NCBI GenBank assembly: GCA_012064385.1 | Contig: QRDG01000419.1 | Location: 248,001-312,000, forward strand | Length of the DNA stretch: 64,000 nucleotides | Direction of reading: 5' to 3' | From: Puccinellia tenuiflora | Taxonomy: Eukaryota; Streptophyta; Magnoliopsida; Poales; Poaceae | Shown here: positions 11,290 to 23,899 of the stretch, piece by piece | Numbering within the stretch: the stretch's first letter is position 1 | Layout: each line of letters starts with the position of its first letter | Notes under the pieces: model-generated | Database searches by the model: none | What the model saw: only the letters and a program-made list of their open reading frames with translations | Told to the model about the DNA's origin: nothing | Position numbers and translations under genes: made by a program

Positions 11290-12755
11290 CAGCAATTCTT
11301 TTATCAATGAAACCTTTTCACGATAAATCCACTAAAACATTTAACACAATCAACAATTGATTTGTCCCTTTTAGTCTCTCATTGTGGAATCTCTATTCAT
11401 AGTCACATATGAATATACTACAAACTTTATTTGCAATAGTTTCTAATTATCCCATAATTATTGAAACCACTGTTTCACATAACTCATATGCGAAATGCAA
11501 ATCATTAAATAGACCCTTATTTAAAACAGAGTGTTTATCAAATAAATCTAAATGCTATTATCAAACCCCCGAAATAAAACCCTTCTTTGAGACCACACAA
11601 TATCAAATAGTGTGTGATTACAATATCTTAGGACATATCAAACGCCTTTGAAATATTCTAAACATTGTAATTTGTGATAACACTTCTCACAAGTCTGCAT
11701 ACTAACATATAACTAATAAATTTCGTCTCTTTTGATCAAATCATAAAGACTCAATTTTCTTGTTAACTTAATATCCTAAACTCCAGAATTTTATTTGATC
11801 TCATCAAATATCATAACTTGAATAAATACACCTATTTAATCATTTATGATGGAGTGCACAAAATAATGACATCCAACATTTGCTGAAAATACAACCAACA
11901 CTTGTGTTTATTTTTGGCAATTCATGGCACTCTTCCAAAGGGTGGCATTTTAGTCATACTCCTTACAATAAGGCGCATTGATAAAACATCAAAATGTTTA
12001 TTCAATATTCAGCACGACTAAAACAATTGTCATTATTAAGTTTTGGATATTTTAGTATGTCTCTTATTTTTATAAATGTTTAACTAATTTATCATTTAGA
12101 TTATAATAAGAATAATACACTTATAATCGAAACTTGTGATTTCCAAAAAGGATCACTCATGAGAATAGAACAACCATTGTCTTTAACATGAATAACCGTC
12201 TCACATAAGCAAGACACACTAATTAAAATCACACTTAATTCGATTACAACACTTATTCAAATCCTCTAATCCAAATGATAAATGTAGAGACAGATCGTTG
12301 CCAGCATCAACTCCTTGACTACCACCATTCCGCAACGTCTTCCCATATCCTTTATGCAAATCTCAAGCAGCAGGTTCTGTTTTCATAAAACAGAATGAGT
12401 ATCAAATACTTATCGGAACCGCCACAATTGCAATTTGGACTTAAACACTTATAACTTGTATATCACTATATACTTTCTGCACTGTCAACTTCTCTTGCTA
12501 TGGGTTCCACTTGACATGACGCAGCCGAGACACAAACTCACAGAAAGTGATCAAATCCCTTCCCATGACCTAGTCTCCGACATAATTCTTGAAGCTGAGG
12601 AGAAGCTAGCGTATCACCCCATCTATCGCGAAACCGTCATTCATCTCGTGGTTCCAAACAAGCACTAGACGATGATGTATCTCATGCATTATCCTCAGGT
12701 GTTGTTCCAAGCAAGTGTTCTCTTCCATCTTGAGTGAAAAAACCGTTTGACATTC
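11290..12755. repeat. First copy of a 1.47-kb direct duplication
   Basis: Starts CAGCAATTC and runs to CATTC just before the N at 12756. It is nearly base-for-base the same as 12757-14227. Differences concentrate at the edges (homopolymer length, single bases), as expected for low-quality sequence ends. Confidence 0.85.
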
Positions 12756-12756
12756 N
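12756..12756. other. Ambiguous base N at a sequence join
   Basis: The only N in the window. It lies exactly at the boundary between the two copies of the duplicated block, so it probably marks two overlapping contigs or reads placed end to end. Confidence 0.85.
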
Positions 12757-14227
12757 CAGCAATTTCTTTTTATCAATGAAACCTTTTCACGATAAATCCA
12801 CTAAAACATTTAACACAATCAACAATTGATTTGTCCCTTTTAGTCTCTCATTGTGGAATCTCTATTCATAGTCACATATGAATATACTACAAACTTTATT
12901 TGCAATAGTTTCTAATTATCCCATAATTATTGAAACCACTGTTGCACATAACTCATATGCGAAATGCAAATCATTAAATAGACCCTTATTTAAAACAGAG
13001 TGTTTATCAAATAAATCTAAATGCTATTATCAAACCCCCGAAATAAAACCCTTCTTTGAGACCACACAATATCAAATAGTGTGTGATTACAATATCTTAG
13101 GACATATCAAACGCCTTTGAAATATTCTAAACATTGTAATTTGTGATAACACTTCTCACAAGTCTGGCATACTAACATATAACTAATAAATTTCGTCTCT
13201 TTTGATCAAATCATAAAGACTCTATTTTCTTGTTAACTTAATATCCTAAACTCCAGAATTTTATTTGATCTCATCAAATATCATAACTTGAATAAATACA
13301 CCTATTTAATCATTTATGATGGAGTGCACAAAATAATGACATCCAACATTTGCTGAAAATACAACCAACACTTGTGTTTATTTTTGGCAATTCATGGCAC
13401 TCTTCCAAGGGTGGCATTTTAGTCATACTCCTTACAATAAGGCGCATTGATAAAACATCAAAATGTTTATTCAATATTCAGCACGACTAAAACAATTGTC
13501 ATTATTAAGTTTTGGATATTTTAGTATGTCTCTTATTTTTATAAATGTTTAACTAATTTATCATTTAGATTATAATAAGAATAATACACTTATAATCGAA
13601 ACTTGTGATTTCCAAAAAGGATCACTCATGAGAATAGAACAACCATTGTCTTTAACATGAATAACCGTCTCACATAAGCAAGACACACTAATTAAAATCA
13701 CACTTAATTCGATTACAACACTTATTCAAATCCTCTAATCCAAATGATAAATGTAGAGACAGATCGTTGCCAGCATCAACTCCTTGACTACCACCATTCC
13801 GCAACGTCTTCCCATATCCTTTATGCAAATCTCAAGCAGCAGGTTCTGTTTTCATAAAACAGAATGAGTATCAAATACTTATCGGAACCGCCACAATTGC
13901 AATTTGGACTTAAACACTTATAACTTGTATATCACTATATACTTTCTGTACTGTCAACTTCTCTTGCTATGGGTTCCACTTTGACATGACGCAGCCGAGA
14001 CACAACTCACAAAAAGTGATCAAATCCCTTCCCATGACCTAGTCTCCGACATAATTCTTGAAGCTGAGGAGAAGCTAGCGTATCACCCCATCTATCGCGA
14101 AACCGTCATTCATCTCGTGGTTCCAAACAAGCACTAGACGATGATGTATCTCATGCATTATCCTCAGGTGTTGTTCTAAGCAAGTGTTCTCTTCCATCTT
14201 GAGTGAAAGAAAACCGTTCAGACATTC
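12757..14227. repeat. Second copy of the 1.47-kb direct duplication
   Basis: Repeats 11290-12755 and then continues into unique gag-like sequence at 14228. If the join at 12756 is an assembly artefact, only one copy is real and C1 is about 1.47 kb shorter. Confidence 0.85.
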
Positions 14228-14359
14228 GAACCTTGCAATTCTAACTTGCGCTGAAAAACTATTTTTCAACTCACCAACAATCTCCATTGCAGTCAAGTTC
14301 TTGAATTGTCTACCTAGGTCAGAATTCATGAAGGTGCACATCATCCACTTGACTTTCAA
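14045..14359 (-). pseudogene. Copia gag remnant in C1
   Basis: On the minus strand, frames read LVWNHEMNDGF, then a stop, then LLLSFKNYVGD, with an upstream KMEENTCLEQHL. These align with the gag of C2 (MMEENSSVSEHV, then LPPSYKSFVMNY). Stops and missing flanking domains show that it is non-functional. A truncated second version lies in the first duplicated block near 12580-12750. Confidence 0.7.
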
Positions 14360-15770
14360 GTAGGTGGTTCAAAACCACTCCATGTACTCTTCATCGCTTG
14401 CAGAAATATTTGGGTTTATCTCCTATAGGTTCTTCTAACATGTAGAGCTCATCATTGGTGTGTAGGACTTCTTTCAGGACGCAGGTACTACTCAACAAAT
14501 TTGACCCATCGAGACGCAGTATTCAGCAACAAACAGACTACCATAGTCGACCATGATCTACAAGGATTTTTGCAAAGACATCTGGACTTTTGTTTATGAT
14601 AATTTTAGTTCATCTTAATGAACTCCCACTAAAATCAACATCTCTCTGGTTGTTTAGTGACACACGATCCCAAATCCACTACACCACAACCGATCATCAC
14701 GTGAGGTGATGTAGCTTCAATGGTGAACATCACCATGCTGATCATATCATCCATATGACTCGTGTTTAACCTTTCGGTTCTTGTGTTCCGAGGCCATGTC
14801 TGTACATGCTAGGCTCGTCAAGGAAACCGTAGTATTTCCGCATGTGTAAACTGGCTTACACCCGTTGTATGTGAACGTAGAATCTATCACACCCGATCAT
14901 CACGTGGTGCTTCGAAACGAAGATCTTTGGCAACGGTGCATACTAGGGGAGAACACATCTTGATATTAACGTGAGAGATCACCTTATCATGCTACCGTCG
15001 CGATCACATCTAAGCATAACAATAAGGTGCATAATAAAGGATTAACATCACATGCAATTCATAATTGTGATATGATATGGCCTTTCTTCTTGTGCTTTTG
15101 ATCTCCATCTCCAAAGCACCGGCATGATCTCCATCATCGTGGCGCCATCACCATGGTTGTCCACCAACTATTGCAACTACAACTAATGCTACTCTTAGCA
15201 ATAAAGTAAAGCAATTACATGGTGATTCAATGACACGCAGGTCACATAAAATAAAAGACAACCATATGGCTCCTGCCGGTTGCCATACTCGACGACATGC
15301 AAGTCGCGAAAGATTACAAACATGATCATTGCATACATTATCACAAATCACATATTGGACATACCACATCACATGACCCCCTCTGCAAAAACAAGTTAGA
15401 CGTCCTCTACTTTGTTTATGCAATTTTTACGTGGCTTGGGTCAACGAGATAGAACCGTTCTAATCTACGCAAAAACCACAACGGTGATATAGTAGTTGCT
15501 TATTTACTCATCCTTTTGAAAGGCCTTCCATTGAAAATTGCATCTTCACTAAAGCAAGAGAAACAGACACCCGCCAGCCACTTATGCAAAACAAGTTGCA
15601 TGTCAATCGTGGAACCGGTCTCTCGTGCGTGGACGAGTAAGGTTGATCCGGGCCGCTTCATCTCACAATACCGCAAAGACGCAAAGTGCACGCGAGAAGG
15701 TAGCAACATAAAATATCAACGCCCACAACACTTGTGTTCTAATCGCACCAACATCTACGAATAGATCTAG

Positions 15771-15782
15771 GCTCTGATACCA
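15771..15782 (-). promoter_or_regulatory. C1 primer-binding site (initiator tRNA-Met type)
   Basis: TGGTATCAGAGC on the minus strand, one base from the right LTR. This is the standard Copia priming site complementary to initiator tRNA-Met. Confidence 0.9.
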
Positions 15783-15783
15783 C

Positions 15784-17682
15784 TGATGGTGTCGCAGCAT
15801 AGAAAACAAAAAAAATTCCTACGCAACAGGCGGAAGAGACCCCAAGGATCTAGATCTACTAGACGAAGGTAGTGAAGATGAGATCCAATCTCTTACCCTT
15901 GAAGATCAACAAACGCGTTTTGTCGGTGCAGGGTTGGCTAGTCGATCCCCGCAACTAGACTCATCTAGTCGCGAGGAGATGTATTTCCTCGAAGTCCAAT
16001 CCGACGAAGTGCCACAAGGGTAGCACCTCCGCGGTATCCACACGTACGGCTCGATGTAGATCTCCTCCTTCTTGATCCCGCAAGCAAGGTGGAGATGGCT
16101 AGATGGATCTCGGCACCACGACGGTTGTGGTGGCGTTGATGGTGTGGTCTCCACGAGCAGGGCTTCGCCAAGCCAAGCAAGAGGAGAGGGAGAGGAGGAG
16201 GTGCAGCAGCAGCCCTACACTAGGGGTGGTGCGGCTATGGTGGAGAGGATGGCGGCAGCCCTACGGGAGAGGTGGCGCCAAAAGAGAGGTCGAGTGCGGC
16301 AGCCCTCCGGGGAGAGAGATGGCGCACGGCAGCCAAGGGAGAGAGGGGGCGGCGGCTTGGGGAGGAGCAACTTGGGTGCGGCAGCCCTCCCCAGCCCCTC
16401 CTTATATAGGCGGCCAGGGGGGGGTGCGCCCCAAGCCTCCCCTAGGGCTGGCGGCTGGGTGTCTTGGCCCCCAAGCCTCCCCTAGGGTTTGGCCGGCCCC
16501 CTCTTGGGCTTTGCCCTAGCCCGCATGGGCCTAGGTGCCCTTGGTGGTGCGGCTGGCCCTAGGCCAGTCCACCACTCCTATATCCCATGTGGGCCCCATA
16601 CTCATATGGGCCCCACTTCTAGACTCCTCTAGAACCTTCTAGAATATTCCGGAACCCTTCCAGAAAATCCCGGAACTTTTCCGATACATCCGGAAACCAC
16701 TTTCCTTATATGAATCTTATTCTCCGGACCACTCCGGAACTCCTCGTGACGTCCGGGATCCCATCCGAGACTCCGAATCACCATTCGTTCATTCCATCAA
16801 TTATCTCATCGCTAACCCTAGCTACATCGGAGCGTTAAGTGTGTGACCCTACGGGTTCGAGAACATGCAGACATGATCAAATCAATAATCAATAGCGGGA
16901 CCGGGATGCCCATATTGACTCCTACATATTCAACGAAGTTCCTTATCGATTGAACCACGATGCCGGAGATTCTTAATCTCATATACGATTCCCTTTGTCT
17001 CACCGATATTTAATTTGCCCGAGATTCGATCGTCGATATCCCCATATCTAGTTTCATCTCGTTACCTGGCAAATTCTCTTTACTCGTCCATAATATAGGA
17101 TCACCGTGATTACCACTTAATCACATGGTTGCAACCTTTCTGATGCTATATTACCGAGAGGGCCCAGAGATATCTTTTCCGTCACAAGGAAGGACAAATC
17201 CCACTCTTGATTCATGTCACCCAACAAATACCATCGGAGATACCTGAAAGCCACCTTTATAATCACCCAGTTACGAAGTGACGTTTGATGTCCACAAAGC
17301 ATTCCTCCGGTAAACGGGAGTGACATAATCTCATGGTCTAAGGAAACTATACTTGGCATACTAAAAGTGTTGGCAATGAAACTTGTGTGACACGATCAAT
17401 TGCAACTCTTTATTATCGGGTCTTGTCCATCACATCATTACTCCTAATGATATGACTCCGTTATCAAGTGACTGTAACAAGTCCATGGTTAGGAAACTCT
17501 AACCATCTCTTGACTAACAAACTAGTCCGGTAAAGGCTTACTAGGGACACCTGGTGTTTATATTCCACACATGTATTATGTTTCCGGTTAATACAATTAT
17601 AGCATGGATAATAAACTATTATCATAAACATGAATATGCTAATAAACCATTTTATTATTGCCTCTAGGGCATATTCCCAACA
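15784..17682 (-). repeat. C1 5' LTR
   Basis: 1899 bp, TG...CA ended; the primer-binding site adjoins it on the left. On the minus strand it contains a promoter-like TATA box. Confidence 0.9.
16401..16410 (-). promoter_or_regulatory. Putative TATA box in C1 5' LTR
   Basis: CCTATATAAG on the minus strand in a GC-rich context. The same position in C2 has the same motif. The transcription start is not mapped. Confidence 0.6.
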
Positions 17683-18046
17683 CACCCACACAACACTTAG
17701 CAAAACATTAAACATTAAGTAGCGGTATGAAGCAAAAGTGACTTGACATAACTCCCATGTGTCCTCAGGAGCGATTTAGGCATCATAAGTAGAATCACCG
17801 GCTTGTCCTTTGTGCTAAAAAGGATTGGGCCACTTACTGCAATTATTATTGCTCTCTTTTACTTACTCGCACTTTATTTATTTGTTACTATAGAAACCCA
17901 TAAAAATCTGTCGGATAGTGTTTGCAGTGAAACCTTGCACGAATCTACAAGCCAACACCTTCTGCTCCTCCTTGGGTTCGACACTCTTATTTATCAAAAG
18001 TACTATGATAGATCCCCTATACTTGTGGGTCATCAAGACTATTTTC

Positions 18047-18064
18047 TGGTGCCATTGCCGGGGA
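18047..18064 (+). promoter_or_regulatory. E2 primer-binding site, tRNA-Asp type, decayed
   Basis: TGGTGCCATTGCCGGGGA follows the 5' LTR by 11 bases. It differs at two positions from the tRNA-Asp site seen intact in element A. Confidence 0.75.
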
Positions 18065-18150
18065 GCAAAGCGCTATTGGTAAGTAGAATTGGTAAGGAAT
18101 ACTTTTACTGCAAGTGCTGTTTTTATTTTTTTCTGTTGCTCTACTTCATT

Positions 18151-19159
18151 ATGGAGTCGTCTGAGTTTGAATCGACATTTGGAGACACCCTCTCCGCTGT
18201 TCTTGTGGCAGCAAGAGGTCCTCCACCTATTGAAAGTGTTCCATTTAAAATACCTATGGGAATTTTGATCATGTTATGAGTAACCGTTATGCAGGAGACG
18301 GAACTGTTCATCCTGGTTATCAATTGTTATTTATGAGAGAAATATGTGGTTTGTTTAAGATTGCAGGTGTTTCTATAGAAGTAATCATGCGAAAATTATT
18401 CTCATTGTCATTGAAATACAAAGCTATGGAGTGGTATAGGCTATTGGATGATCTCATCTGTTGGGTTGGGATAAAATAGTGCCTCTCTTTTATGCTAAAT
18501 TTTATCCTCTGCATGAAATTCACCAAGACAGGAATTTTATCTATAACTTCTGGCCTCGCAAAGGAGAAAGTATTGCTCAAGCTTGGGGGAGATTGAAAGC
18601 TTTAATGCTTAAATGCCATATTCATGATATCCCCAGAAGCATTATAGTTACCAATTTTTATGCAAGACTTTCTCGTCATGACAAGGATTTGCTTTATGCT
18701 TCATCTGCTGTATCTTTCACAAATAAGAAAATTGATTATAAATTGGATCTTCTTGAGAGAATTCAATGCAATACTGAAGATTGGGAAATAGATAAAGGTA
18801 ATGAATCAGGTATAATTTGTGATTATGAATGCATTAAATCTTATGGTGAAACTCCTAATTTTCATGAGTTTAGTGCTAAATATGGGCTTGATTCTCAAAT
18901 CATTGTTGATCTCTTTAATGCTTTTGCTTCCTACATTGATATTCCTAAGCAAAAGTGGAACAAATTCCATGAACCAATTAAAGAAATCGAAATTACTCCT
19001 ATTCTTGAAAATGCAATTCAGGTCCATACTCCTGATCCTATTTTACCTGTTTCTTATGTTGAGAAATTGCCTTTTCCTGTTAGAGTGAAAGAACATGCTA
19101 TGATTACTAAAGTGTTAAGAAAAGTGGAAAGAAAGCTAGAGAACATGATGAACAACTAA
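18151..19159 (+). pseudogene. E2 gag, frameshifted
   Basis: The ATG at 18151 starts MESSEFESTFGD. The frame reaches KIPMGI, then shifts near 18265 into MSNRYAGDGTVHPGYQ, and shifts again near 18460 into the third frame, which runs to 19159. Conserved gag features shared with E1 are PLHEIHQDRNFIYNF and GESIAQAWGRLK. Gag would form the nucleocapsid shell, but here it is split over three frames. No zinc knuckle is visible. The C-terminal part ends with a TAA after ENMMNN. Confidence 0.8.
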
Positions 19160-20040
19160 AAGTTCAACCTTCAGTAGCTTTAGTTGAAGATTTAAAAGGG
19201 GAAAATGTAGAAGGAGGTCATATAATCTTTTGTGAAGATGCTTCTAACATTGTTAGGCCTCGTAAAGGAAAAGCTAAAAAGGTTGGTGCTCCTGTTATAT
19301 CTGTGAAAATTGGTGATCACTGCTATTATGGTTTGTGTGATATTGGTGCTAGTTCCAGTGCAATACCTTTTTCTCTATATCAAGAAGTAATGCATGAAAT
19401 TTGGACCTACGAAATTGAAGATATTGATGTGGTTATTCCGCTCGCCAATAGAGATACTATCTCTCCGGTGGGAATTGTTAGAGATGTTGAAGTTATGTGG
19501 TAAGATCAAATACCCTACTGATTTTCTTGTGCTTGGTTCAGTTGCAGACAATTCTTGTCCTATTATATTTTGTAGACCTTTCTTAAATACTTGCAGCACT
19601 ATTGTAGATTGCAAAAAGGAAATGGTTTATACTAAATTTGACAGTGAAAGTTATGAGTTTAATTTTTTCAAGTTTGCTAAACAACGTCATGAAAAATAAT
19701 TGCCTAATGAGGAATGTAAAATTGAAAAACTTGCTGCTATTGCTGTTGCTCCTAATGATCCTTTGCAGCAATTTATGGAAGACCATGAAAATGAGGTATT
19801 CATGCGGAAATGAATGAGTTGGAGGACATCATTCTCCATCAACCTGCAATTCTTAAACATAATTTACCGGTGGAATCCTTAGGGATGTCGACCCCTCCTA
19901 AGGGAGACCCTGTTTTTCAACTTAAAACTCTTCCTGATGATCTTAAATATGCATATGTTGATGAGAAGAAATATATCCTGTTATTATTAGTGCTAAACTT
20001 TCAGGACAGGAAGAAGAGAGATTATGGAAAGTACTTCGGA
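19160..20040 (+). pseudogene. E2 protease and linker to RT, frameshifted
   Basis: The aspartic protease core reads LCDIGASSSAIP (about 19330-19365) in one frame, then shifts near 19490 into KIKYPTDFLVLGSVADN with a GRPFLNT-like motif. Further stops follow near 19700 and 19810. The linker to RT contains the clade-typical PVESLG and PPKGDPVF. The protease would cut the polyprotein, but the frame is broken at least three times. Confidence 0.75.
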
Positions 20041-21110
20041 AACATTGAGGCGCGATGGGATACACTCTGGATGATCTTAAAGGGATTTTTCCTGCTGTAT
20101 GTCAACATATAATTAATCTTGAGCCTGATGCAAAACCTATTGTTGATCATCAACGGAGGTTAATTTCGAAAATGAAAGAAGTGGTGAGAAATGAGGTGCT
20201 CAAACTCCTCGAAGCAGGTATAATTTATCCTATTGCTGATAGTAGGTGGGTTAGTCCTGTGCATTGTGTTCCTAAGAAAGGAGGTATTATTGTCGTAGCA
20301 AATGATAATGATGAGCTTATCCCTCTAACAGTTGTAGTCGGTTACAGAATGTGCATTGATTTTTGAAAATTTAATAAGGCTACAAAGAAAGATCATTATC
20401 CTTTACCTTTTATTGATCAAATGTTAGAAAGGCTTTCTAAGAATACTCATTTTGTTTTCTTGATAGTTATTCTGGGTTTTCTCAAATTGCGTCCAGACAC
20501 CAAGACCAAGAGAAAACAACTTTTACCTGCCCTTATGGAACTTATGCTGATAGACGCATGCCTTTTGGTTTATGTAATGCCCCTGCTACTTTTCAAAGAT
20601 GCATGTCCTTATGGAACTTTTACCTGGCCTTATGGAACTTATGCTTATAATCAACTTTCTAAGAAGTGTTCATGGATGATTTCTCCGTCTATGGGACCTC
20701 CTTTGATAATTGCCTACACAATCTTGACAATGTTTTGCAGACATGTGAAGAGACAAACCTTGTTCTGAATTGGGAGAAATGTCATTTTATGGTTAATGAA
20801 GGTATTGTTCTTGGACATAAAATCTCTGAAAGAGGCATTGAAGTTGATAGAGCTGAAATTGAAGCAATAGAAAAGATGCCATGTCCAAGAGATGTTAAAG
20901 GTATACGTAGTTTTCTTGGTCATGCTGGTTTTTATACGAGGTTTATAAAAGATTTTTCCAAAACTTCTAAACCTCTTACTAATCTCTTTCAAAAAGATGT
21001 TCCTTTCGTTTTCGATGATGATTGTAAAGAAGCTTTTGAAATTCTTAAGAAAGCTTTAACAACTGCTCCAGCTGTTCAACCCCCAGATTGGAATTTGCCT
21101 TTTGAGATAA
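20041..21110 (+). pseudogene. E2 reverse transcriptase, broken
   Basis: The frame at 20055 reads YTLDDLKGIFPAVCQH, then WVSPVHCVPKKGG and CIDF followed by a TGA near 20364. The central fingers/palm part is scrambled at 20460-20660, where the usual FQRCM region is replaced by repeated CCTTATGGAACTT (20531, 20607, 20628). The frame resumes with FMDDFSVYG, the catalytic MDD box (about 20668), and runs through FLGHAGFYTRFIKDF to PFEI at 21110, where the Helitron interrupts. Athila-type RT; not functional. Confidence 0.8.
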
Positions 21111-21120
21111 CTAGAAAAGT

Positions 21121-21141
21121 GGCCCGCGCAAATGCGCGGGC
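21121..21141 (-). repeat. Helitron 3' terminal hairpin
   Basis: GCCCGCGCA and TGCGCGGGC form a perfect stem 10 bases before the CTAG end on the minus strand. This is the rolling-circle termination structure of the family. Confidence 0.85.
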
Positions 21142-21330
21142 AACACCTTTATTCTAAGTTATGTGTAAAAAAAATAGCATGCACATAGAATAGTGGCATT
21201 ACAATATTTGGTTCACTTAGTATTGTTTCATCTTATAAATTTTATGATTAGTATTTAAAAGTATTTATGTGTTTGACCTATTATATCTTTTATTCTAATG
21301 TTTTATTTAATACACACCCTTTATATCGGT

Positions 21331-21530
21331 TTATGGCTCACACATATTTTCAGGCCAACTTTGACCATCATTTTGCAAAAAAAATCTATGCTACAAAAAA
21401 GTACTTTCCAACTTATGTTTTAAACTAATGTTATGGCTCACGCGTATTTTCAGGCCAACTTTGACCATCATTTTGCAAAAGAAAACTATGCTACAAAAAA
21501 GTACTTTCCAACTTATGTTTTAAACTAATG
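21331..21530. repeat. 100-bp tandem duplication in the Helitron
   Basis: Units 21331-21430 and 21431-21530 both begin TTATGGCTCAC and end TAAACTAATG, with only a few differences. Confidence 0.85.
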
Positions 21531-21602
21531 TCCAATAGTATAGTTTCAAGAGAAATCGTGTAGAGGCTATTGACCTAATTTATGGTCAAAGTATATCTCA
21601 AA

Positions 21603-21682
21603 AATATCTGTGTGCCTAATAAATCCGGATAGTGGTAGTAGAACATACAAATATCTGTGTGCCTAATAAATCCGGATAGTGT
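21603..21682. repeat. 32-bp direct repeat in the Helitron
   Basis: ATATCTGTGTGCCTAATAAA and the following CCGGATAGTG occur at 21603 and again at 21651. Confidence 0.75.
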
Positions 21683-23899
21683 GAAACATGAAAATCAAGA
21701 AACTGATCTGCTTCTAGTAGAAGTGTCGTCACTGATCTTTAGTCGCACACAATACCTAACATTCCACATTGTTGTTAGTGGGGGGTATATATTATAAAAA
21801 GATGTTGTTCAAATAAGTCGAGTATGCTTACCAAGGTGTTATAATTTTGAGATATATACCGCAACTATTAATGCAATCATACTTTTCAGTTTTATTTGAT
21901 ATTTATCTTATGACGAACATATCATGAAATGTACCACCACTGAATATTTTCTTGTATATCATCAATCGTACCTATTGTTTTTTAACACAAAATTTTGAAA
22001 TATTAGTGTTATCCAAACTGAGCACTCTAGAGAAAACATTAAATCACAATCACATAATTATGATAAATACCTTCCATTATAAGTAAACGATTCTATTTTT
22101 GTGTAGGTTCATTGTTGACACCAATATGTTTGATGATTATGATGCAAACCTGATTGGTTGGGTCATCATGCCTCATCGTAGTAATGTTCTCTTATTAACA
22201 CCAATATATTGTTTAGTGTGCCTTGTGTACTCTTATCTATCTCCATAACTAACAAATGATTCAGTTTCATACCTTTCTAGAAGTTCATTGTCCCGAGTAT
22301 ATCTTGATCTATATATAATCTTGTGGCGCTAGTTGATGTAACAATAAGGATTGTTTGACTTCAAATTACATCCTCGCTTAAATCGTGGGAACATTTTCCC
22401 CATAGACCACTGCATATTTCATACCAAATTATTAATAATAATATGATGGGAAGAAAGCATCTTCATTAATCTGTACACTTACTCTGGTAATAGAATGTCT
22501 ATCTCGTGGATAGTTGTGGGTTGGGGGTTGCCTGCAGTTGTCTTCTTTGCTAGTTTTGATTCTATATCGGCTCAATTTGGGCGAGAAATGTAATGGCATC
22601 TGCAGTTTTTTCATGATTTATACTTGAAAATCAGAAAGGTTAACTACTTGAAAATCAGAAATATGACAATCAACATACTTGAGCACTGTCTATCTTTTTT
22701 TCAAACCATTCTTGTAGAGTTTCTCTGGCAGAAAACTCAAAAAAGTTATCCGGAAAATTGTTTGACAATCCTTTCGCCTCCTTTACCTTTGTATTATATG
22801 CAACGATAATCATGTTTTTATTGTTAAGTTGGCGATACTTTGATAGAATCTACAACCTAAACGTGGCTGGATACATAGATAGAACTCTCATAGTTGCATG
22901 AATTAATTTTCCCTGTTTAAAGTGCCCTTCAGAAAAATACGAAGCAGTTACAACTTCATACTTCATACTGGTACGACAAACCATTTTTGAAACAATACAA
23001 AGTGACTAAGGTATAGCATAGATCAAAGTACATAGAAGTGCAAATTTAGATCGTAAGTCCCATTGCCAAATTTTAATAAGCCAACAGTTTACTCAATGAG
23101 ATTTATTGGTTTTTATTTAACTCGTAAAATTAAGACCAAATATTTTAATTTTTCTTTGTGAGATTTTGTAGCTTGCATCTCTTTGACTCCCAAGTACACG
23201 TGTTTTGGCTTGCATGAAGTTAGCTCACGACTCTCGGCGGCAATTTCAACATAATGGTTCAAAAACAATGTTAACGTCCTACATATCTCTCAGGCAAAAG
23301 ATAGAAAATTGCATCTATTGTATTATCCAGAATTATAAGACCTTAGGTCACCAGATGTACGCCATGAAGGATTCAAGACAAAAACACTTGAGAAAGCTAA
23401 AAATAAACAAACAAAAGCTCAGCTCTTAAAACAACCCTGGCAAGGATAATACAATTCTGAGTCAAAAAGCTTCGGCAATTACCTTTTTTTTTGTTATGAA
23501 CCCATCTTACGAATCCCATCCAAGAGACCCTGCCAATCATTTTCAGATACCTACAGAACATACACATCAAGAAAGCAAGAAGCTTCTACAGTTTAACTTT
23601 TTGTGAGTCAAAAAGCTCGACAGTTTACCTTTTTTGTCATGAAACCATCATACGAAGCCCATCCCAGTGGCCCTGAATTAAACTAAAAAAAAGTCTTATT
23701 CTAGGCCAATCTCCTACAATATCGTTGCAATGATTTTTTTCCAATGGCCTAGGCAATGAATTGATGGGTTTGTAAAATCTCATACCATAAGATTGTAATT
23801 AAGATCTACTGCGTATTTTTTAGTTTGTTTAGTAATAACCTGTACGGCTGTGTGCATGAGGCAAGCCATGAATACATTGATCGATTCATCTAGAATTGT

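Larger units (their letters stand above)
9628..15770 (-). other. C1 internal region, mostly non-coding
   Basis: The first 130 bp or so resemble the end of the Copia internal region in C2 (50478-50620). The rest is AT-rich, with many ATCACATGATG-like and CATATGT-like short repeats and no long open frame. Two near-identical 1.47-kb blocks occupy 11290-14227. From about 14230 to 15770 the sequence is gag remnant and leader; 14590-15780 has a clear counterpart in the C2 leader (54560-55733). No RNA gene or host gene is seen. Confidence 0.7.
7727..17682 (-). mobile_element. C1: non-autonomous BARE/WIS/Angela-type Copia element
   Basis: The two LTRs (1901 and 1899 bp) start TGTTGGGAATATGCCC on the minus strand, the hallmark of the BARE/WIS/Angela group. 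The target duplication is CACCG (7722-7726) and CACCC (17683-17687); the unbroken site is visible in E1's LTR near 62410. A methionine-initiator-type primer site (TGGTATCAGAGC) lies inside the right LTR. The 6.2-kb internal part has only a gag remnant and no protease, integrase or RT that I can read, so it would depend on another element. About 20 substitutions between LTRs by eye (about 1 percent) indicate a fairly recent insertion. Part of the interior is duplicated at an N base, probably an assembly fault. Confidence 0.88.
6579..18035 (+). repeat. E2 5' LTR, split by Copia C1
   Basis: The two LTR parts are 6579-7726 and 17683-18035. Removing C1 and its duplicated target leaves about 1.5 kb, matching the 1510-bp E1 LTR. 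It starts TGATACGTCC and ends GTCATCA just before the primer-binding site. Confidence 0.85.

Noticed and set aside
11409..11651. An 80-residue frame found identically at 12878-13120
   Set aside because: Both copies lie in the probable assembly duplication of non-coding Copia interior; no recognisable protein.
15771..15782. Possible tRNA gene near the TGGTATCAGAGC motif
   Set aside because: Only the 3' complement of initiator tRNA-Met is present, next to an LTR; it is a primer-binding site.
23205..23429. A 74-codon frame inside the Helitron as a captured gene
   Set aside because: No recognisable motif, no splice structure, and AT-rich sequence gives such frames by chance.
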